This document shows positions 47,602 to 59,500 of a stretch of DNA of 64,000 nt, piece by piece (position 1 is the stretch's first letter; every line of letters begins with the position of its first letter). Both the position numbers and the translations under genes were made by a program. Source of the stretch: Rhinopomastus cyanomelas (Eukaryota; Chordata; Aves; Bucerotiformes; Rhinopomastidae); contig VXBP01002362.1 in the NCBI GenBank assembly GCA_013400115.1, forward strand, positions 1 through 64,000, written 5' to 3'. The notes under the pieces were generated by a model. That model was not told where the DNA came from. It ran no database searches and was given only the letters and a program-made list of their open reading frames with translations.

Positions 47602-48912
47602 AGCTCGAATCAATGCATAACAATGAATACATCACTTATATGAATATGGCAAAAGGTATCTGTGGTGTATAATTTTTGCTGCAAAAATAATACCAAAGGA
47701 ATCAGAGTTGACCAGCAGCTAGCTACAGCTACTTCATATTCTTCACATAAAATTATCACATCTTACTATGGTAGAAGCCTGGAAAGCAGCGACTGCAAAG
47801 CCGATAACTAACGCAGTGGAAGCATTGTTTGGGATCAGTGGAGTGCATCGCAGTGATAAAGAATTTCCCCGCAATGCTGTTATAGTGGCTGAAGCTGTGG
47901 TTTGACTCCTGCACATCAAAGCAGGCTGAGGCTGCCAGAAGGTTTTATAAAACTTCCCTTAACAGTACTGAGCAATTTGCTGCCTTTATTCAGTATTTGC
48001 TCGCCTGGGTTTCCATCGCTTTGTGAGAGCTAGCATTGAAAATGTGAGTTCTACCACAGACTCTAAAGAATACAGACAATTTTCATTTTGTAAGTTGTAG
48101 AACAGTTGCAGAGTGTAGAGGTTATTTCCTTATAGAATAGGAAATCACAACATTTCATGCTTAAACCAAAAACCAAAGCACTTGGGTTGCCCGTTTGGTG
48201 TCTCGTTTTCACTGAAATCAGCAGAGTGATGCACTGGATAAAACAGCACTTTGGTAGACAAACACGTCAAAGCCTCCAGTCTTACTTTCCATGTTGGGCT
48301 TTACTTTTGAAGAGTCAAAACTTCGTTTTAATGTCACCTGTCTGTTCTGCTTCTCTTGTGTACCTCTAACAGAGAAGGATGATTTAGCACTACTTGACTC
48401 TCAGAATGTTAAAAAGATATTCAAGGCTTCTTTCACATGAGAAGAGAAAAAGCAGCTTTAAGACACTACCAGCTTTCTCATCTACACATGAAAGCAGAAG
48501 AAAAGAAACGATTAAGTGGCACAGCTTTTCCTGAAGCTCTCAGACCTATCATTTTCATTTTGCTCTTAGTGATTTACAGGAGCCGGCCTTGCACTTTAGC
48601 GTGGCTCACTTGGCTGGATCTTTCCTCCTGACACTCCTAAGGTAGGCAAAGCTACCGCTGAACACAAGCCTAATACGGTTCACTGCTGGAAGAAAAGCCA
48701 ATTTTGGTGTTAGTGGGATATCTGTGGCTGATGCAAGCCAATTTAATGTACATTGCCCTGAGCTGGCTTTCACACTAGTGTTATGTTGCTGCAACTCTTG
48801 ACAAAGCTTGAGTTGCACCAGGCAGTGCAGAAATTGTTCCTAACATCACTAAGCAGGGCCTGTCCTAAGGGAAAGACTCTCCTGAAAACTGGTGTGGAAG
48901 GAGATGTTGGTA
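47602..48912. other. Non-coding, nothing recognised
   Basis: No recognised gene or repeat. Confidence 0.5.
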
Positions 48913-49030
48913 GAATCATAGAATCATTAGGGATTGGAAAGGACCTTGAAAGATCATCTAGTCCAATCCCCTTGCCAGAGCAGGATCGCCTAGACCAAGT
49001 CACACAGGAACACATCCAGGCGGGTCTGGT
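48913..49030 (-). repeat. Young short CR1 tail
   Basis: AGAATCATAGAATCATTAGG, then GACCTTGAAAGATCATCTAG and CACACAGGAACACATCCAGG. About 118 bp, 5' truncated. Confidence 0.95.
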
Positions 49031-49847
49031 TCATGAATGGACAGTCTAGCCTGTGTTTTAATGGATAGAGAGCCAGGTTCTCATAAATCTGGGTAACTAG
49101 TGTGCTTTGTGCACATGCCCACTACCTGCCCTACCCGTGCCAGTAAGAAATTGTGAGGTTTGCCAGCGGATGCAGGACTGATGGTTGTGTTAACGGGGAG
49201 GAGCGAGGAAGCACTTCTGCCTAGCAAAGCTCACAGGGGACACTGTTCTTTTTGTTCTATCATTTCTGGAAATACAGATGTGGCTGTGAGGAGGTTGTGG
49301 GGGGTTTTGTGTGTTTTAGTACAGTTAATTGTTCATTAATACTCTTAACCCTTACTTTTATGTCATTTGAATGCTCTGTTTTAAGAATCACCTGTTTGCC
49401 TTAAATCCAGTCTTAAGTGAGCATTCAAGAAGCTATATGAAAAGTCAGTATAGACTGAAAATACCTGAGACTGAAAGCAATATCATCTTGGTTTCTCCTC
49501 TGAAGAATTTTTATAAGGTAGATTCAAATAGCAACCTAGGACAAAAGAAAGCTGCCTACAGGGTTTTGAAACAGCATCAATGTCAACTTCAGCTGCAAAA
49601 AGGACTTTAGCACTTAGTCCCTTTTTCACAGCCAGGAACAGATGGGCTGTGCTCCATGGTACTCATCCCTCTTTCTGTTTGATGGGAGCTGCCTCCACAT
49701 GCTTACATTCCTCCTGATCCATTCACAGGCCAGAGAGGAGGGTGAGTCCTTTCTGGCAGGTGCTGTACCTACAGCACAGGGCAGCAGTGCTGTACGTGTG
49801 ACAGCAGACAACCGTGTTATGCTAGTATTTCCCACTATTGTGATTAT
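49031..49847. other. Non-coding, nothing recognised
   Basis: No recognised feature. Confidence 0.5.
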
Positions 49848-49967
49848 TTGGACGGGTTCCTGTGTGACTTGGTTTAGGTGATCCTGCTGTTGCAGGCGGA
49901 TTGGACTAGATGATCTTTCGAGGTCCCTTCCGATCCGTAATGATTCTATGATTCTATGATTCTATTT
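49848..49967 (+). repeat. Young short CR1 tail with three octamers
   Basis: GACGGGTTCCTGTGTGACTT, then GATGATCTTTCGAGGTCCCT and three perfect ATTCTATG units at the end. The intact tail array suggests recent insertion. Confidence 0.95.
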
Positions 49968-50811
49968 AAGTGTTTCTGACTCCTGTATGCATGGCAGTAC
50001 AGCAACAAAGAAATATGTATAGTTGGCTGCTTCTGCCTGAACCTGAAGCTGTCCCCAAAGCCAAGGTGGTTGTGACACACCAGCCACAGCACAGCATGAG
50101 ACGACATCGTACACGCGGATCACTTTCCTGAGACGAATGCTGTGTGTCACTAGCTATGACAGCCATCTCCCTCACTTCTGAAAGCAATTTCAAGTGTATT
50201 AAGTTCTATCTTTTATGGTGTCCAGGAAGCTAGAGACAGGCTTCATGTTGCCTACAGTCTTAGCTATTGCCACCAATCTACTCTTGGGTGGATTTTTCAA
50301 TTAAGATTGTGGAATCAGAATCTGCTGGCAGCTACTCAGGGTCAAACCTGGACTAATCTCAAATTCATGGCTGAAATTGAAATTAGTAAGGAGCTAGAAT
50401 TTGGTTCCTTCAAGTTTTAACTCTACATGTTGCAGGTTGTATTAAAGATTCAATTTTTCTAGAAGTATACAGGGCTACGTAGGGCAGATGTCCTGTGGGA
50501 TGACCTCTTAAAGAGATAATTAGACCTGTTCACTGTGCTCTGAAATTTCCTACAGAGTGAACTGAGGAGCTTCGGTGTGGAAGAGATGTCAACTAAAATT
50601 ATAATAGCTGTGGGTTTTTCTTCATAAGTCTGCTCAAATAGTTTTCTGTAAAAAAACACTGAATTTCTTCCATTTAATGAAAGTAAAGACAAGTAATAAA
50701 GCTCTAGTTCCCATCAGCAGATGCTGTTAGCTGCCATTCTAGGAATCAGGGATCCAACATGCACAGTGGTTGCTTCAGAGAAGAAATGTCATCAATGGAT
50801 ACCCCCCACAT
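49968..50811. other. Non-coding, nothing recognised
   Basis: No recognised feature. Confidence 0.5.
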
Positions 50812-50953
50812 AGAATCATAGAATCACAGAATCATTACGGATTGGAAGGGACCTCAAAAGATCATTTAGTCCAATCCCCCCGCCACAGCAGGATCACCTA
50901 GACTAGATCACACAGGAACACATCCAGGCAGGTCTTGAACACCTCCAGTGATT
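50812..50953 (-). repeat. Young short CR1 tail
   Basis: ATAGAATCATAGAATCACAG, then GGACCTCAAAAGATCATTTA and CACATCCAGGCAGGTCTTGA, ending CACCTCCAGTGATTC. About 142 bp, with at least three tail octamers. Confidence 0.95.
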
Positions 50954-53460
50954 CTTCCTTCTTTCTTCTCACTTTTACATCTGGGCTGATGTTGTGTGGC
51001 CTGGAATAACCCTTTGGTCCGTTTGGCTTAGCTGGCCCAACCCAACCCTCAGCCAACTTCTGGGGATAATATTAGGAAAAAAGCAACCCCCCCAGCCCTG
51101 GTGCTGTTCAAGCGCTGCTCAGCAGCAGCCAAAACACTACTGTGTTATCAACACTCCTCCAACTACCACCACAAACACAACACTGGGAGAGATGTCATGG
51201 GAGGATCAACTCCATCCCAGCTAAACCAAAGACACTGATGCATTTGCAATAAAGAAAAATAAGCTCTGCAGGGTGTCTCTTAGTTCACTCCTTCCTTTAA
51301 GGGGCAAAGCCTCCCTCCAGCTCTGAATCGGTGATTTATGGTAATTTCTTGGTCTGAGATAGCTGTCTTCTCCAGGACCTCAGAGAGCCTCTTGCTTTCT
51401 ACTATCAGGGTTGTGGGTGTTTGTGTAAGACCCCCCCTGCTCCTTTTCAGTGCCAATGTGTGCTGCAGGCTGTCTGCCTGACTGTTGCCTCTGTTGGTGC
51501 CCACATTTCCCCATGCTCCTGCAGCGTTCCCACAGCACAGGCAAGGCAAACAGGCAGAAATGCATCCTCTCCACCCACAGACTTTCAAGAACATACAACT
51601 TTCAGCAACTAATTCAACAAATACAGTCTCTGGAGCAGCAAACCACATGGAGCCTGGCTTGGGACCAGCCTGGGCTGGAATGGCACCAAGGCTGCCCCAA
51701 AGCTCTTTCCATCCTGATACAGTGTAGGCAGACTCGCTGAAGAAATTAGCCCATGAAATTATTTCTGATAAAAGAGGTTTATTTTTTTATTAAATGTCAC
51801 ATTAAATAAATTGCAAAGCAAAGCAGCAAGGATTTAGTACTTGCGGTGCTAACCGTATTACTTAGTGCACTTCTCACTCAGGAAAGCGCTTTTGCTGGCT
51901 TAATTCATCCTCTGCCACACTCTGCGTGTCATGATAGAAGTCGGGAACATTTAATATTCCTGCTGATAGATAAGTCATATGGCTGGGACTGCCACAGCGC
52001 TGTTACTTTTCCTCTTCTCCCACCCTCAGCATCCCACTCGAGTTGATTCTTGATGGCTGCAGCCCGTATCTGTGTCCTAGAAGTCCTCAGCAGTGCAAGG
52101 GACAGGATCCTGTCCCTTTGGGGAAATCTAGCTATGGTCCTGACCAGGCAGCCAGTGGGAACTTTGCTCAGACTGGTGATAAACAATCAGCAGGTCTCCA
52201 AAAGATTGAGTGAGCAGGTCTAGGCGCTGAGAATAGGGACCTGGGATGCAAACGGGAGGATGGGGGAGAAAGGAGGTTTGGACAGCAGTCACTTGGATGG
52301 GTTGTTTGCCTTAAGCAGAAGAGAATTTGGGACAAAAGCTGATGAAAGGGTTCTGGTAACCCTTTCATAACATAACAGTGTAGAGGTTGCCTTGAATTAT
52401 CTTACTTGATGGAGGATTTTTAAGGCAGGAAATGGTAGCAGGTTGAAGAGGATGAGGTCTGACACGGGGCTGGGACAAGGGAATACAGAGTAGGTGTACC
52501 TGGAGGTCAGCAACTTGGGAGGTGAGGGGTAGTGCTGAGAAAGGGCTTCAGTCTGGAGGATGTGGGAGTTGATTTCCATGTCAGCAGACATGCAGAGCAG
52601 GAAGTGTTTCTGGGATCACCTGCCCAGCTCCACACAGCTGCCCTGTTTGCCACACACATGCAAAACTGTTTCCTGCTCCCAGCAGGATAGGGGTTTTCTC
52701 ACTGGTTGACAGACAACCCTTTTACCAAGAGTCAGGGACAAATAAGGTTCCAGGAGAGAGCACAGAGCTCACCTCTAGTCACTACTACTGTGGAGTGAAT
52801 CCCGCAGGCCCATCACTTGCCCCCAGCCTGGAAGAGAGTCCCAGAGACCTGAGTGAGCATCTTGGGCATGAGATGCCCAGGGACAAGTCACAGCATTTCT
52901 TCCCTGTGAGAGGCTGCTCAGAACAAAATGGAACCATACAGCTACTCTAGGCTTTTAGTCATTTGGGATCCTACTTCTAACATATGTAAATACATCTGTT
53001 CACCAGTTCTTCCCTCCCTCTGAGCTGGTGTAACTCCTGTTTTCAATGGATTTCCCTGATAGAGACCAGACCCAGAGACTGCAGTTGTTAGACAAGTCAA
53101 ATTGATGCTCACATAGGTGGCACTTGATTTTGGAAAGGATACTAGTTACACACTGATGTTGATTAATACTCTAATTAATGAATAAGATACTGATTAGTGC
53201 CTACTGTCTCTGTAGAGTAACATTTACAAAACCATGCAGTTATTTTAGGGATGGGATGAGATTTTTTTTAAAAAAATCAGCTACTACTCTATTCACTCAG
53301 ATAAATATTTTTGCCACAAATCCATTGGAGACTCTACTATTTTAACTGAAACTTTCTCTACACCTACTTTTAAAGAGTCACAGTTTTTTTTGTTTAGAAG
53401 AACTTCACTAAACCTATAAAATTCCCTTTTTTTAACAGTGAATTTAAATACTGTGAGCTA
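50954..53460. other. Non-coding, nothing recognised
   Basis: About 2.5 kb. Overlapping frames on both strands at 51280-51740 reflect locally higher GC, not a recognised exon. Confidence 0.5.
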
Positions 53461-53512
53461 ATCACAGAGCTGTTTAGATTGGAAAAGTCCTTTAAGATCA
53501 CATGAGTTCACT
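53461..53512 (-). repeat. Relic CR1 tail
   Basis: ATCACAGAGCTGTTTAGATT, then CTTTAAGATCACATGAGTTC matches the end of an old antisense CR1 3' UTR. Only ~50 bp and diverged. Confidence 0.55.
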
Positions 53513-53934
53513 TACAGTTTAAAAAATTACTTGATTATAAATCTGCGTGTGTAGATTATGTTGTAACTAAAAACTGTAACCATTTTTTTTATTTATCCCA
53601 TAAAATACTTTCATTCTGTTCTACATCTCATCCCAAAAAATAGCTTAAACGTCTCACTGAAAACTGTAGGTTTTCTGTAAACAGACACCTTTCCAAAAGG
53701 TTTACCTCAGATTACATTTTCCAGAAACAAAACCGTTTGTGGACTCTGGTATTCTGTACCACTCGGTACATGCTCACACGCTCAGTGCCTCTCAGCTGAA
53801 ACTGCTTGTAATGTTTTGCTGTAAACCTGGATATAATACAAGTGAGAGGCTGCACTACTTGTCTAGTTAGTAGCTCTCCTAGCTGCAAAGGCATTGAAGA
53901 CAGCCTGGAAGACACAGTCTGTGTGATGCTGCTC

Positions 53935-53940
53935 TTTATT
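53935..53940 (-). promoter_or_regulatory. Candidate distal poly(A) signal of KCNF1
   Basis: TTTATT on the plus strand (AATAAA on the minus strand), about 345 nt past the KCNF1 stop. Placement is compatible with a longer mRNA isoform. Confidence 0.35.
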
Positions 53941-54096
53941 GTCACAGGTACAGAGTTCTGAGGTGGCAATGCTGCACATTCAGGTCATCAAACATTTATC
54001 GATCAGGAAGAACTTTTCAGTCTCTAAAGCGGTTACAGATGTTTTTGTCAGAGCGCACTGACTATAGGCAGTCTGATCTGAGTGGGGTTCTACTAC

Positions 54097-54102
54097 TTTA
54101 TT
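54097..54102 (-). promoter_or_regulatory. Candidate proximal poly(A) signal of KCNF1
   Basis: A canonical AATAAA on the minus strand about 180 nt past the stop. It is the first canonical signal clear of the coding region. Another AATAAA overlaps the stop codon itself (54284-54289) and is less likely to be used. Confidence 0.45.
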
Positions 54103-54284
54103 TCGGGAAATAACAGCAAAGTCTTACCAACTGTTGATGGGCATACCATGGAGTTAATTTATATTCATGTTGGAAAAGCAAAGCAGTGCTCCCTCCCAAC
54201 TCTGACAGATCCCGCAAGTCTTTTCAATAGTTGATTGTCAGGTTGTCCCGATCTATAGCTTTAGCGCTGACAACAGCTCACAGT

Positions 54285-55748
54285 TTATTTGCAGCTTTGA
54301 AGCCTGGTCCTATAGTGTTTCTCTTCTGACAGGAGATGAATAAAGGTGTCACTGTGAGAGACTTTTAGCCGGCTGCCTTGGAAAGGACTCTCTTTACCTC
54401 CCCTCACAAGATCCTCTAGGTCGGTTTTGGAGCTTGTGGCTTTCCCCTCAGCTGAGTTTAGCTCCATCAGCTCCAGCTCATGCTTGGCAGCTGTTTCTAA
54501 AACTCTCTGTTTGTTATAGTATCTGACAAAGTTGTTAATGATGGGATGGATGGGGAGGGCAATAGCTATTACCCCACAAAGAAAACTGATGGCAGCGTTC
54601 AGTTTTCCTAGTGTTGTTTTAGGGTATATATCTCCATATCCAACTGTGGTCATGGTAATGATTGCCCACCAAAATGACTGAGGGATGCTTTTAAATAAAG
54701 TTTCAGGGTGACTTTGCTCCATGGTATAACCCAGGGCAGAGAAGACAAATATTCCAACAGCTAAGTACATGAGGAGCAGCCCAAGCTCCTTAAAACTGCG
54801 TTTCAGGGCATACGTTAGAGTCTGGAGCCCTGAGGAGTGCCTCGCAAGCTTGAAAATCCTGGCAATCCTCATGATACGCAGTGCCTGCACAGCCTGCTGG
54901 ACATTGCTCAGCTCCATGAGCTTGGCTCCCAAGTGGGTCAAGGTCAGGCTAACATAGAAAGGAAGTATTGCCAACACATCAACAATGTTCATGAAAGACA
55001 GGACGAAGTGGAGTTTGTTGGGAGAGGAGATTAGCCTCAGCACGTACTCCACGGTAAACCAGCCTATACAGGCGGTCTCTATATTGTCCAGTGTTGGATG
55101 CTCCATACGGTTCCCCTCCATGTCTACAACCTGCAGGTCTGGGATGGTCCCCACACACATCACGACAGAAGAAATCAGAATAAATAGAAATGACAGAACA
55201 GCAATCACTCGAGCTGGGTAGGATGATTCTGGCTTCTCCAGAAATTTCCAGATGTATTTTTGGCATCTTTTCCAGCGACTTTCTGAGGCATCTACTCCCA
55301 AGTCATCCAGAATCAGTTGCACCCTTCGGGCTATTTCTTCCAGTTCCTCCTTTTTTTCACTTAGATGAGTTTTGCAGCAGTCATCCAAAAATTTCAGATC
55401 CACTTTCCAAAATTCCATTTCATTCTTGAAACATATGGGGCATATTCCTTTCTTCATGTGAATTTCCCCAAAGTAGTACACGTCAATAATGCATTTGAAA
55501 GCATCTGGGTCCCTGTCAAAGTAAAACTCTCTTTTTCCAGGATCATAGTCATCACAGAGGGAGAATATACTATCATATCCTCCTGATAAACAGTTGATCA
55601 GCTCTGCCAGCCGCGTTTCTGGGTACTGATTCAGGTTATCTCCGTAGAACACCTGCCTCACCCCACCAACATTGACTACAATTTCAGTTTCTTCATTATT
55701 TTCTGATCCATCAGTGTCCACACCTGGAAACCTAGAGTCACCTGTCAT
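54285..55748 (-). CDS. KCNF1: Voltage-gated potassium channel modulatory subunit Kv5.1
   Basis: Intact 487-aa single-exon ORF, near the ~494 aa of mammalian Kv5.1, with the same SHSDTFI..LL.EEKH.RTRLQSCK ending. Order: T1 tetramerisation domain (~22-130) with the non-Shaker zinc motif H97-x5-C103-x20-C124-C125; S1 ~181-201; S2 ~223-241; S3 ~250-270; S4 ~284-304 with LRIMRIARIFKLAR; S5 ~320-340; selectivity filter TVGYGD (368-373); S6 ~383-407. S6 has PIHP (399-402) where conducting Kv channels have PxP, as expected for this family. Kv5.1 is known not to conduct alone but to join Kv2 channels at the plasma membrane and change their gating. ATG at 55746-55748 is chosen because homology begins there and -3 is A. 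The frame stays open 96 codons upstream but has no ATG. Confidence 0.97.
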   Translation of the reverse strand: MTGDSRFPGVDTDGSENNEETEIVVNVGGVRQVFYGDNLNQYPETRLAELINCLSGGYDSIFSLCDDYDPGKREFYFDRDPDAFKCIIDVYYFGEIHMKKGICPICFKNEMEFWKVDLKFLDDCCKTHLSEKKEELEEIARRVQLILDDLGVDASESRWKRCQKYIWKFLEKPESSYPARVIAVLSFLFILISSVVMCVGTIPDLQVVDMEGNRMEHPTLDNIETACIGWFTVEYVLRLISSPNKLHFVLSFMNIVDVLAILPFYVSLTLTHLGAKLMELSNVQQAVQALRIMRIARIFKLARHSSGLQTLTYALKRSFKELGLLLMYLAVGIFVFSALGYTMEQSHPETLFKSIPQSFWWAIITMTTVGYGDIYPKTTLGKLNAAISFLCGVIAIALPIHPIINNFVRYYNKQRVLETAAKHELELMELNSAEGKATSSKTDLEDLVRGGKESPFQGSRLKVSHSDTFIHLLSEEKHYRTRLQSCK

Positions 55749-56470
55749 TTTAATTGTATTGGATTCTATTTGATTTTCACCCTTGTATTTGCTTTGTGGT
55801 TTTAATTTCTCACAGAAGCAAATCAGCAGCGAGTCATCTCTATTACAAACGTCACCAAACTGACCCAGAGTTTTGGTGGGAGAGGTTACAGCGATGAACC
55901 TGCTGTCGGGAAAGTCTCGTGAGGTATGCAACAAGCTGCGGGGAAAAGACAAGTCACCGGGCTGCTGTGCCTGCAAGCAGGGTGTTAGAAACCTCCAGCA
56001 GATTGGAAAGAGAAGAAACCAATGAATAAAACTCACCCCTCTGTTCAGTGCTCGAGAGTCTTTTCAGGTCCCATTCTTTGTCTAAAAGTGATACTTATTC
56101 ACGGGTTGGAAGTCACAGCAGAGAGGTGAATCCCGTGCTCTGAGTAACACAACGTGCAGTGAGTGACAGTTCTCAGCGAGGCAAGCGGCAGGCTGAGCCC
56201 ACGGAAAACTGTTGCGGTTTCTCTCCTCGGTTCCACAGATCGCCCTTGAAAGCTGCTTTTGAATTTTGCTTCCTTTCCGTTTTCGTTATACTTTAAGATC
56301 TTCCAGAGTTTGTCTGTTGATGCCTGCCCATAGTCAGCCGGTGCAAGCGTGCGGAGGAGAAACTTGTGCTTGTTTTCCCTTCGCTGTTTCCCAACACAAT
56401 AGGGAGCCCAGGCTGCCAGGAGTCCTTTCCACACTCTACCCTCTTCTGGTGAAACGCAGCAGAGCACCAG
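55749..56470 (-). other. Predicted KCNF1 5' leader
   Basis: The interval between the start codon and the expected cap site (~30 nt past the TATA box). On the minus strand it holds three short ATG-initiated ORFs ending before the main start: 56293-56331 (12 codons), 56045-56074 (9 codons) and 55823-55837 (4 codons). CpG is denser at 56100-56420 than in the surroundings. A possible donor (GTGAGT near 56031-56036) and acceptor (CTGCTTGCAG near 55980) would allow a tiny leader intron, but this is speculative. Confidence 0.5.
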
Positions 56471-56491
56471 CTGCACAGAAAACCGGCTCAG

Positions 56492-56540
56492 CTATTTATA
56501 TGCCTCCCTAGCTGTAAAATAATGCGTTTCTGTACCGCCC
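56492..56540 (-). promoter_or_regulatory. Putative KCNF1 core promoter (TATA box and GC box)
   Basis: On the minus strand, CATATAAATAG (56502-56492) is a near-consensus TATA box. GGGCGG (56540-56535) lies about 35 bp upstream, a Sp1-type GC box. Orientation and distance fit KCNF1, with a cap site near 56470. Inferred from motifs only. Confidence 0.55.
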
Positions 56541-59500
56541 TGCACTTCAAGGACTTCTAAAAACATCCTTTTAAAACCAAAACCGAGACCTAATAACATA
56601 TAAAGTCATTCAGAGCTGCAGAAGGAACCCTAAACCTTTTCTTCTGGTGGCAGAAGACAGTTCAAAATACTGTGTTTCGGAGCAAATGCGCAACAGAAGC
56701 CTCTGCTGGGACACTTAGTTACCGTAGATTTGTACCAGTGTCACTGAGAACCGAGCAGAAACCATGAAGTTTTCATTAGAGCTCTGGAGCAAAACTTGCC
56801 CTGCACTCTGCACACATTTCTCAAAGCTCTGTGTCCTCAGTCTTAGCTGTTTTCATTATCTGTGTGCAATTGACCCTGGTGAGGGTTTGACTGCTTTATG
56901 ATGATTTCTTGGTGAATGCCACTTACCAGCAGTAGTGCTTTGAACTACACCCAGCAACTGGCAAGTAGAAGTAGAGTAATAAGCATTTCCTTCTCAATGT
57001 GCTTTCTCTAAATTCCAGGATCTAATGGAAATTCATTCCCTGGACCCTTACAGGCAAGCAGTCCTACCACCCTGATCTCAAATTCTTAAATCTGACCACA
57101 CAGGTAATTCGAGTGGATCGTAAGGGCTCCCTGTTAATCAGTTGAATGTTTCTGGTTACAGCATGATGATCTCTACCAGCAGGCTCCAAGTTTCCAATTT
57201 ATTGCCTTATGAAAAGCTCCTAAGTTAAGAGGAATAGAGAGAGGCAAATCCAATTGATAGTTTGCGTGTTTAGGCTTGTGTCCATCCTGGGAGAAGGATG
57301 AGAGCTGTGACATCCCACTGTCCTTATGTCACCCAGCAAGTTGGACTCCAGTGGGTATGCTGGAAATGTATTGGGAACTGGTAAGAGGTTGTGAACCAGA
57401 TGTCTTCTTGACATGGAGCATGCACACAGCCTCAGACACCTTATGAATACAGGTTGGGGTGCACAAATGTGAGTTAAAATCACTGATCTCTGGAGGCTAG
57501 TGTCATCTTCACGTATTCCTGAGGGTACTGCATAGCGTGGGCATAACAAAAGATGGCACTTACAAATTTACTGACACCTGCAAACGTCTTGGGACAAAAG
57601 AAATACTGTGCAGACCTGGGAAAACCCTATGTTTTGTGGATTCAGAAGTGAATATTTACCCAACTGAGACAGCCTTGCTCACTAACAGGAATGGTCTAGC
57701 ATGAATTGCATGGTTTTAGCACAATATATTTGAAGATGCCAGTAGCACAGACGTACTTGCACAGGGGAAAATGTGGATGGAATTACTGACTACCAGTTCT
57801 TGCAAAACAAAATTGAGATCTGGGAACATTAGCTTTAAAAGGCTGACAGGCTGCATCAGCACAGGCAAACAGGTTCTTGAGGTTTACATCTTCACATTTA
57901 CCCATCTTAGACACCTGCTCTCTTTCATCAATGATTTATTCCAGCGGCCGTTTGGCTTTCTTCCAGTTAACAGTAAGAAATCAATACATGGTCCAGCATG
58001 ACCAAGCCTGAAAGAACCATCTTCATTTCCAAAAAGGTTTTCCTCTACAATCTTAGAGAACAAACACCTACAAACACAGGATTAGTATGTGTATTGTTCA
58101 GTTTGGAAGGTGAAATCAGCTCCTCTCGGATGAAACATCTCTGCACAGTCTCGAAAGGTTGGAAAGGAACTATTTTTGAAATGCCAGATCGGTCCTTATA
58201 AAGACTTTACTTAGTGTGTCTGCTAAGATCCTTGTGCTTCATTCTCTCCCGTCTTGCACCTTTTCAGAGTTCTTTACACCTTTCAGGGAGCCTGTCAAGT
58301 GTTAGAGATCTGGTAGCATTTTAAAACCGCTTTGACAAATGTAAATGATCCAAAGAAGGGTCAGGGAAAATCATAATGAATTAAAACCTTGTTTGTGTAG
58401 CTGAAAAGAGTGAGACAGGCTTACTTGCCAAATGGTTTTGAGCAAACAACAGCAGCACAATGAATAATTAATTTCACTATTTTAATTCATTTTTCATCTT
58501 TGAAAAGAGGGTTTCTCTAATCTAAAAATTTCAGTAGATAATTGTTGCCTTGTAACTCATTTATGAGTAGTTTGCTGCAATTCTTAGGGCTTCTAAATTC
58601 AACTCCTGTTGAGTTATTTGGATGAGACAGTTATCTGTCTGCTGGAAGTGATGAGTACTGGCAGTTGAATTCCTCCTGAGTGAGTAAGAAACAGGGAGGG
58701 GCTTCTTTCTGTGTCAGTGCCCTGACTTGGAGAACAACATGTAGATTTGAGCTGACACATGTTAAGTTTACTGCTGTGGTTCAGACTGGCCCTGCCAGGG
58801 CTCTGAGGAAAGGATTCCCAGACTACTGAGTACCCACACACCAAGGGCAGCCCCAGCCCCAGCATGGATGTCCTGAATCTCCTGGAGGGGTTCAGACCCC
58901 AATGAGAATTGATCTAGAAGGCATATGTGGAGTTCAAACACGGCTTCCCAGTGGCATTCCAGACCCTGCATAAGAGATGCAGGTGGCACAGAATACCCAT
59001 AGCCAAGCACCTGGGAACTTGCAGTGGCAGCAATGCTAAGACAGTCCTGGTTCTCTCCGTTGTTTGCCACAACTTAGGAGAAGGTCTTCAACACTAGGCA
59101 GCTTTATGGAAAGAGATATTTCTCTTCTTGAGCTGTAGCCTGGCCCATAGCACACTTCCAAAGCACAGCCAGCACTTCTGCCTTCCTGGCTGATGCACCC
59201 AGCAGCTCTCCAAGGAGCTATGAGCAGCAGCGGTCCATGAAGTAGTACAAGTGAGTTAGAAGCCAACCCTAGGGAGCTAATATTATATGTCGTGTGAAAA
59301 GTGAGGATTAGTTCAGAGGCAGAAGTCAGGCAGCCTCTCCACCAGCAGGCTGTGTTGTAGTCTGCCCCCAGCAACGAGCACATCCCTGCTTTAACTACCT
59401 AGGACCATGGCAGCACATTTGGTCTCTCTGCCCTCCAGATTCTACAAGGTGTTTAGTGCTGTGTCCACACGAATAAGCTCAAGAAAGTTTAGGGACCTGA

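Larger units (their letters stand above)
53513..54284 (-). other. KCNF1 3' flank / presumed 3' UTR
   Basis: Sequence downstream of the KCNF1 stop. Candidate AATAAA signals lie at 54097-54102 and 53935-53940. No second gene is visible. The length of the real 3' UTR cannot be fixed from sequence alone. Confidence 0.5.

Noticed and set aside
56099..56476. 125-codon minus-strand frame at the KCNF1 promoter, considered as an upstream ORF
   Set aside because: Its first codon is GTG rather than ATG and there is no similarity to known proteins. It lies in the predicted leader.
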